Assembly: GCF_905220415.1 (NCBI RefSeq)
Contig: NC_059552.1
Coordinates: forward strand, 7,827,001 to 7,891,000
Source: Colias croceus
Lineage: Eukaryota; Arthropoda; Insecta; Lepidoptera; Pieridae
Direction of reading: 5' to 3'
DNA length: 64,000 nucleotides
The position numbers and the translations under genes were made by a program. This document shows, piece by piece, positions 57,148 through 64,000 of the stretch (positions within the stretch are counted from its first letter, which is position 1; each line of letters opens with the position of its first letter). The notes below the pieces were generated by a model. That model ran no database searches. It was not told where the DNA came from and was given only the letters and a program-made list of their open reading frames with translations.

Positions 57148-57370
57148 AGGTACAAGTCCGAGACGGGCCGCAGACCGCAAACTGCAACAGCAAACTGCAA
57201 GCGACACCACTTGTTTCTATGAACATCTATGAAATTGATTCTAAGCGCGGCGACACTGCTGCCTGCAGACGCAACGCGCAGCGATTCATAGATGTTCATA
57301 GAAACAAGTGGTGTCGCTTGCAGTTTGCTGTTGCAGTTTGCGGTCTGCGGCCCGTCTCGGACTTGTACCT
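57148..57370. mobile_element. Foldback MITE with perfect 86-bp arms and TAA duplication
   Basis: The arms 57148-57233 and 57285-57370 are perfectly complementary (start AGGTACAAGTCCGAGACGGG), around a 51-bp loop. TAA lies at 57145-57147 and 57371-57373. The GC-rich arms hold two related sub-blocks (CAAACTGCAACAG and CAAACTGCAAGCG). Perfect arms suggest a young copy or conversion between arms. The open frames on both strands are mirror images and not genes. Confidence 0.9.
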
Positions 57371-57736
57371 TAAAGGTAATTTGCCTTTTAAATGTGTTGG
57401 AGGGCTCATTAAAAATACCCATGTAAAACAAAACAGAACATTTAAATTATGTATAATATTTTATGTGAAAATCTCCACTAGCCATCCAGACAAAAAAAAT
57501 ACGAAAATATTTTAATATACATTACATGAAATGAACAATACAAATGCAATAAAAATGAAGATGTACACAAATACAATGAAAAACCTACTAGGTACAATCA
57601 GAGTGAATTCTCTAAAAACCTTTGAATTTTAATAGTATCATTTAAGTCAAAAGTTAAAAGTAAACGCTTCCAAAGATTATTTAACCTCACCTTGAATAGG
57701 CGAGGAATAATGTGGACCTAAAACAATTATTATCAA

Positions 57737-57919
57737 CTAGTGGTCCGCCCCGGCTTCGCCCGTGGTACATATTTCATAATAAAATGTAGCCTATGTCCTT
57801 TCTCGTGGTATCAAAATATCTCCATACCAAATTTCATGCAAATTGGTTCAGTAGTTTAAGCGTGATTGAGTAACAGACAGACAGACAGAGTTACTTTCGT
57901 ATTTATAATATTAGTATGT
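57737..57919 (-). mobile_element. Helitron-like element, type A, shortened
   Basis: On the minus strand ACATACTAATATTATAAATA, a short CTGT run, GAACCAATTTGCATGAAATT and GGGCGAAGCCGGGGCGGACC, then ACTAG, follow the type A plan. The TTATCCCGGGAAAATGACGC block is missing, and the 3' hairpin resembles type B. Confidence 0.7.
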
Positions 57920-60455
57920 CGTATTATATAATATATAAAGACCTAGATATATAACCCAGATCTTCTAAATTTTAGATTCCGAGACAGTACAGATGGAGCA
58001 TGACAACCGCCCGTCGCCCTTGTCAAAGAAAATACGAAATCAAAAACAAATACGTCGCTGCACCAGTGCTATAGCGCATATAGTGTCATGCAATACGTGA
58101 AAAAGGGTTTGCAATTTTAGTAAAAAAATGCTGTCTTGTGATAATAAAACGCTGTAAAATGTGTTCCCGAAAACAAAAAAAAAAGATGAAACATCGTTTC
58201 ACAGGTTTTCTGTAGATTATTTGGCTGATTTATTTCTTTATACGAATAATAATTTTACAGATATGAAGGAATACAAAACTTCAACGTATGTTGCCAGTAT
58301 TTTGAAAATGAATTTGCCATTTTTATTGGTAAAACGGTGAATTGGTTATAAGATCTTCAGGGTAATACTGTTGGATTTTTCGATCGTGAATGTGATTATT
58401 TTTATAGTGCACGAAAGGTTCATGATCATTATTAGATTATTTTAATAAGCATAATACATTATTTTGTTACTTTTATAAAGCTTAAAAACGTCATAGTCGT
58501 TTTCGCTAGCGATTTAATTTATGTGAACTCCACGATGAAAATAAAATTTCCCGTATTCTCGACTAAAAACTACCGCTATTCGCATTCATATACATATTTT
58601 GAAAAATAAAAAATAATATAATTATTATAGTTAATATTGAAACTCTTTTTTATGTGATTTATTTACATAATTTAAAATTGAATATAATTATTTTGTCCAT
58701 ATATAACTTTAGTAGGCAGGTACTTTATATAATAAAAGAATTTTTACAATATTATTATAAAAAAAAAAAAATATCATAAACCCGAAATTATTTTAAAATA
58801 AAAATTAAAACTTGACTGCTAATTTATGTATTTAGCCTACGTCACTACCGCAACTAACATAATAATTCAGATGATTGCAATGAAACCTCACATCTCAAAA
58901 TCGGTCCAACGGTTTATACTGCAGGGCGTGTCAAAGAAATACATACATATACATACACAAACAAATACATACATACATAAACTCGAAAAACATAACCCTC
59001 TTTTTTCCGTAGTCGGGGAAAAATTTGGGAAATTTTTCAATATCCGGTAACATTACACGCACACAGAAGCACCGTGTACGTACAGTGCAGCGGCGAAATG
59101 ACAGCACACATAGCTTTATTGAAAATGACGATAAATCATTCGGTTTAGTTCGGCAACGCTCCATCTGTCTTTTATTTTGTAATCTAAGCCGAGACATTTC
59201 CCAGTCTCCAAAACCAAGCTAACAAAACTCATTGTAATTTCTAATTTAAAACTTTTCGATCTATGAAATTATAAGCCACAGTAACTTTAATGGAATATTT
59301 CATTTTCAAAGTCATATTTATTAAAGTTAAATGTTGAATTTGGTCCTTTAGGTATATCATAGAAGTAGTAATAATAAGTTTATGATATTTTTAGTATTTT
59401 TAATAATTTTAGACGATTATATTGTAATAAGTACCTACCTATGTAATTAATTTCAATATACTCCATATTAGCTGGGTGTATATTTTTGAAATTCATGGTT
59501 CAATAATGTAGATATGGAATAATTACTATTACGATAATATTAAAAAGAGTATGTACTAATAAATAACAGAGTAAACCCGAGCATTCCTTTAGTAAAAACT
59601 AAAATAAACAAAAAACTGGATAAGCGACTTTCTACCAGTGTTTCAGTAAACCTCAGCTTTACATACCAAGAAATAAGAGAGCATTGACAGAAGTCCCCTT
59701 GAAAAAGCCTCATCCACACATTGAAAAATAGACCTTAAGCTCAAGAATTAGAGTTGAAAGTGCTAGTATAAGAGACGTTTTGAAAATACCGTTTCAGCCT
59801 GGCTTTGTAAGTTACTCCGGAATCAGCCTGAAACAAAACTCATGTAAATTTTAATGCAATTTACCTTTGCCTGATGTGCGTGCACTGAGAGTGTGGTCTT
59901 TAGATGTTTTCAATTGTTTATTTTACTACGGATTATTTTGAGTTTAATTTTTGAACAAATCCTATTTTGCGCTTTATGTACCAGATACTTTTAGATAGAC
60001 AGATAATTCTTTATTACACACACACACAATTAACATTTACAGATAGAAGACAAACAGAAACAAGTACTTATGTACGAAAGCGGCCTTATAACCAGGTAGC
60101 GATCTTTTCCAGACTACCATGAATGTTTACTCATTTAGTAGATATTATATTTACAAATAACAGCCTTTTTAACGGTTTTAAAACATGATTTATTACTTAA
60201 ATTACTTCTATCCGTGGTCGAGTCCATCAAGATGAATAATGTAATGAGTCTAGCGCCTTAATCGGTTACTTAAACTTAAATTTCCAAATGATACTCTTAT
60301 TTAAGACTAATGAAAATTGTAATTACTTTACTTTAGATACGAATTTGAAGGAACTCTATTAATTTAGACAGAATCATCATTTAAGTGTTAGTGATTATAT
60401 TACTATGATACTTATTTTAAACGTTTTATTGATAAGATTAATTTATTTTTGTATA
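57920..60455. other. AT-rich stretch, no supported gene
   Basis: Simple repeats based on ACATACAT occur near 58940-58975. An 88-codon minus-strand frame at 58931-59197 overlaps them and has no recognisable domain. Confidence 0.4.
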
Positions 60456-61210
60456 TGTTACAGGAAATGTATGTAATCCGTCATTGTATACAATTCCTAA
60501 AATCGTACGGAAATGTGTGAAATAAATTATTTTATACACATTTCCTAAATAGCTATCGGAAATGTAAAACATTTAAGATATTGATATGTCGCAGGCAAGG
60601 GTTGGACTTTAGTCGCAGTAGCAAAGGGGGCGCAGGACTTAAAAAAGTTTTGATGGAGTTGGTGTCAATATAACACCTATTTATTATTGTTTTATCGTAA
60701 AGATTACGCTTATATAAGCATGTTTTATAGGAACAACTTTTCTCTAAAATCAAAAATAGCCGAGATATTCGCCCTCAAAGTTAGGTTAGGTTTAGGTTAG
60801 GTTAGCCGTTAGGTTAGGTTAGGTTAGGTTTGTTAAAAAAAACTACACAGAAATAGGAGCCCCCCGAAGCGGGGCTCCGTCGACGAAGATCGAACGATCG
60901 AAGATAATAATATGAACATAGGTAATATTATTACAATTTTACGGTATGACTGTTACCCGATTGTATCAATAAGAGCTATAATAAAAAAAATAACAACGTG
61001 TTTTATTACAGAAAGCATTTACTTTACACATTTCCTAATACGATATAGGAATTGTATACAATTCCTAGGAAGATTATACATTTCCTAGGATATGCATGCA
61101 TTAAATAGTTTTTTAAACAATATTTTATACATTTCCTAAATGGTATCGGAATTGTACACATTTCCTAGGAATTGTATACAATTCCTTGATTTCATACATT
61201 TCCGGTAACA
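60456..61210. mobile_element. 755-bp TIR element carrying telomeric repeats and a palindrome field
   Basis: Left end TGTTACAGGAAATGTATG and right end (inverted) TGTTACCGGAAATGTATG form the terminal repeats. TATA flanks both sides (60452-60455, 61211-61214). Inside, GGAAATGT / GGAATTGTATAC motifs recur in both orientations. They include two identical perfect 20-bp palindromes AGGAATTGTATACAATTCCT at 61047-61066 and 61167-61186, and a GGAAATGTGT/ACACATTTCC pair at 60509-60545. The middle has the TTAGG tract and a GGAGCCCC/GGGGCTCC hairpin (60856-60878). No ORF was found. The class is unknown. Confidence 0.75.
60779..60831 (+). repeat. Interstitial telomeric repeat (TTAGG)n
   Basis: About nine TTAGG units, with one TTTAGG and one TTAGCCG interruption. 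TTAGG is the insect telomere repeat. It sits inside the TIR element at 60456-61210. Confidence 0.9.
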
Positions 61211-61601
61211 TATATAAATAATAAATATTCCGTTCTCAATTGTAAATTGTTTCAATAAAAATTCAATGTAAATTGTAAACAAAACGGTCCTTCGCGGAAT
61301 TCCAGCTTAACATTTTATTTTATATATTTCTGTATAGCAAACATTTCTTAGTAAATGTTTTTACCGGACCTTTATCCAACAAATTTATTTGTACAAAGAA
61401 ATATTAAAACGAATAACCAACCCCGTTCCTGTCTTCTACAGTTTGATATTTATCATCTTAGATTATATTAAAAGCAACTTTTATAGGAGACCTAGAAATT
61501 TAAAAACTTACTTTCAAGTCTGGACTTCGGATATCAAAACGGCTGTATCCAAAATTACGTGTTGTGTGTACGTAGGAATGTATTAGCAATTGTATGTTGT
61601 T

Positions 61602-61773
61602 AATCACTACATAGTATAAAACAAAGTCGCTTTCTCTGTCCCTATATCCCTATGTCCCTTTGTATGCTTAAATCTTTAAAACTACGCAACGGATTTTGAT
61701 GCGGTTTTTTTAATAGATAGAGTAATTCAAGAGGAAGGTTTAGTATATAATTTATTAGGTTTTAGTAAGCTAG
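61602..61773 (+). mobile_element. Helitron-like element, type C, lacking the 3' hairpin
   Basis: CACTACATAGTATAAAACAA, CTACGCAACGGATTTTGATG and ATTCAAGAGGAAGGTTTAGT match the family. After TTATTAGGTTTTAG the sequence jumps directly to TAAGCTAGTT, so the GC-rich hairpin (GACAAAGCGGG to GGGCGGA) is cleanly deleted. Confidence 0.7.
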
Positions 61774-63434
61774 TTATATTATATAACAATGTTACCACAT
61801 TTAATATAATCAACAAACAAAATACACAACACGATATGCAAAGCATTTACATCTGTTTAACCATGCCTATCATATTATTAACGTTTTAATCACTAAAACA
61901 CACAAAAAATCAATAGTTTTATACAAGTGTCTCATCTTCCAACACACAGTAGTTATACGGCAATTTTTGGATCCTTCAATCTCTCTGTATCGGATTTCCC
62001 GAACCCTCCTAAATCGCGAGAATGTATCGGTCCTTCATCAGCACTCCTAGGAAATCCGTTGGTAAGCTTTTTGGATACCTTTCACCTTATGTGGCAAAGT
62101 GCACGCTTCTAGAAGAAATAAAATAGCTATTTTTGTGTTGGTAATACGTGCTTTGAGTTGGCATTAAAAAAGGATGTAATAAGTAAATTTATTCTTGGAA
62201 ACGTTGATCAATAATTGATTGTATGTGTATTATTTTAATCACCAGAAAGTTAATAACAGTATACCTACATTATAGATCATACTATAATATTATCGACATA
62301 ATGTTCTTCCAGTCAATTTAGTGACATTACACAGTGCAAGAAATGGCAAACTATTATATCAAAATAGGAAACACATTCTTACATTCCATTTTATTTTAAA
62401 TCTGTTCATGTATTCAAAACATATCAGGGAAATAATCTCAATAATTGCAGTAGTAACTCAATATGAACTGAAAACATTTTCTTCTAAATGAAAATAATAT
62501 AGTCTCAACATGAAATAATTTCCACATTATTCCTTTCTATTATTGCATCGCACATGAAGCATAAAATATATAAATCAAAATGCTCACTTACCACACTATC
62601 ACAATGCGTGGAATGGCCTAATCTTTTCCTTAACGCACTCAATTAACATACTCAACAAACCGCTCTTTCCGCGGTCAGCCTAATTGATTCCAAATACATC
62701 ACGGATTTGGACTAATTTCGACTAATTCCGCTTTAAAGGTATATTTGGATTAACAGCCCAATTTGTAAATACGAATATACGAATTAAACACTTCGATTTG
62801 TCCGTGCTACGGATTAACGGGTTTGAATGTTAAAGTAATAATGATTAATTATTTAATACATATAATTAAAAATATTATAAAGAAAATCAAATAGGACGTC
62901 AACAATTATTGCGATTGATACAGTAAATCATTATGCCAATTTGAAAAGTAAAGAATGAATATAAAAAATAAATAAATAATATAAAACATAAATAAATAAT
63001 GATTTACATGATTATTTGTAGTTGAAACGGAATAAGGTAAATAGGTGTAAATTATAATTCTAAGATTATTTTACTCTGTAGCTACGGATTCTCTTTAATA
63101 TTATAATGTGCAGTGCTAAATGAACTAGCAGATAATTGTGCAAATAATATATAATATATATGGCAGGAACTAGGTAACCACCTAACATAGTATTCATAAA
63201 CAATATTCTAAACAAAATACATTAAACATTTCCAATATTAGGAACACAAACAACTCCAGTTCTTTAATTACGAAACTTCGAAAAAAAACAGCAAATAATG
63301 TTTCATTAAAAACTTAGCGACTAAAAATGTCGGCCCATCTAATTCGGCCGCTCAAACAAACTACCTAATTACGTGCTAAAATTAATTAATTGCACCGTTT
63401 AGTCCCAACAGTGTTTAATGTGAAAGGTTTTTTA
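61774..63434. other. AT-rich stretch with one coding-like patch
   Basis: At about 61975-62085 both strands are open; the minus strand reads LTNGFPRSADEGPIHSRDLG and on to a TAA. I recognise no family. No other feature was seen. Confidence 0.35.
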
Positions 63435-63643
63435 GGCTGGTTGAAGAGCTTGACCGACCATCAGTGCGTACGTCAGTCGCGCTTGTCATATGTATGGAAA
63501 CTCATAAAACCGTTCATAGCTAGACCGACCATACGCACGCGTATTGTCATGCGCATTAGTGTCATAGTCATACAATAATTGTTGATGCGTATCGTCAGGA
63601 CCGACGGTACGCACTGACAGTCGGTCAAACTCTGCAACCAGCC
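63435..63643. mobile_element. MITE with about 40-bp TIRs and TTA duplication
   Basis: Left GGCTGGTTGAAGAGCTTGAC, then CGACCATCAGTGCGTAC; right (inverted) GGCTGGTTGCAGAGTTTGAC, then CGACTGTCAGTGCGTAC. TTA flanks both ends (63432-63434 and 63644-63646). The interior has more copies of GACCGACCATACGCACG-type sequence. It is PIF/Harbinger-like by structure. Confidence 0.8.
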
Positions 63644-63865
63644 TTAGGTTAAGGCACAGAATACATAATAGTAGCTAAACGCTACAGAACGGACACTCTC
63701 CGCCTCCCGCCAAAATTAAACACTTAGCTCACCCCGCACGATCAGACATAAAATGGTCCATATTTTTCTACAGGGACGATACGCAACGAAGATTGACAAC
63801 ATTAATCAAATTGACTTAAAGTAATTTTATTATTTTGGATTTGTGATTATCGTTTTTCATAGAAA

Positions 63866-63961
63866 ATGGTTAGATATTGTGCTGTTTACGGATGTATTTC
63901 ATCAGAAAAACGCGAATTTTTTTTTACGCTAGTCAAAAATGTGCCAACCATAAAGCGTTAA
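63866..63961 (+). pseudogene. THAP-like N-terminal fragment
   Basis: An ATG opens a frame that begins MVRYCAVYGC, the typical first residues of a THAP zinc-finger domain (first two Cys of the C2CH set). It then becomes F-rich and reaches TAA after 31 codons, before the second Cys and His. This could be a decayed THAP gene, the start of a P-element-like transposase, or an exon broken by an intron. The window ends 39 bp later, so it cannot be resolved here. Confidence 0.35.
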
Positions 63962-64000
63962 CACACACATTTGCAGTCTCTACAGTGTGACTGTCAAAAC

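Noticed and set aside
57144..57515. 95- and 98-codon frames
   Set aside because: They are mirror translations of the perfect inverted repeat of the foldback MITE.

Overview
The window looks like a gene-poor, AT-rich stretch of a lepidopteran (moth or butterfly) nuclear genome. The evidence is a (TTAGG)n interstitial telomeric tract, short Helitron-like repeats opening TCTATACTAATATTATAAA and closing in CTAG after a GC-rich hairpin, a tRNA-headed SINE of the kind common in Lepidoptera, and CR1-like, RTE-like and BEL/Pao retrotransposons. I found no host protein-coding gene that I can support. The only non-transposon coding hints are a 31-codon THAP-like start at 63866 and a few unconvincing exon-like stretches. 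|| Three large mobile elements carry the real coding capacity. (1) A 5'-truncated CR1-like LINE on the minus strand (about 5831-9735) has an SGNH/GDSL-fold ORF1 and an endonuclease-reverse transcriptase ORF2. ORF2 lacks an AUG at its start and lies in the -1 frame, beginning exactly at a T TTA AAC heptamer next to the ORF1 stop. (2) A full-length RTE-like LINE on the plus strand (31607-34766) has one intact 989-aa ORF and a 12-bp target-site duplication. (3) A full-length BEL/Pao LTR retrotransposon on the minus strand (43666-50455) has two 424-bp LTRs that look identical, a 5-bp duplication and one intact 1823-aa Gag-Pol ORF that ends inside its 3' LTR. || Non-autonomous elements fill much of the rest. 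There are at least fifteen Helitron-like copies in about six types, several TIR elements with TTA/TAA duplications (19587, 28288, 57148, 63435), a TIR element with 18-bp flanking repeats (40869), a 755-bp TIR element holding the TTAGG tract and a field of palindromes (60456-61210), two tRNA-derived SINEs, and several LINE 3' ends. A GC-rich repeat of unknown class occurs twice (14350 and 21077). || Tandem DNA includes a 1.47-kb (TTCGTG)n-type hexamer array (54575-56040) abutting a decayed Helitron 3' end, a 7 x 50-bp minisatellite (37531-37880) and a 190-bp tandem duplication seeded from a MITE end (19703-20215). Several near-perfect hairpins are scattered through the window, two of them at LINE breakpoints where they look like reverse-transcription fold-backs. 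|| Region by region: 1-5.8 kb is Helitron-like copies in AT-rich DNA; 5.8-9.9 kb the CR1-like LINE; 10-30 kb MITEs, Helitrons and LINE tails; 30.6-34.8 kb two RTE insertions; 35-43.6 kb Helitrons, a SINE, the minisatellite and hairpins; 43.7-50.5 kb the BEL/Pao element; 50.5-54.5 kb AT-rich; 54.6-56.1 kb the hexamer array; 56.6-64 kb a SINE, a foldback MITE, the TTAGG-bearing element, a TTA MITE and the THAP-like start.
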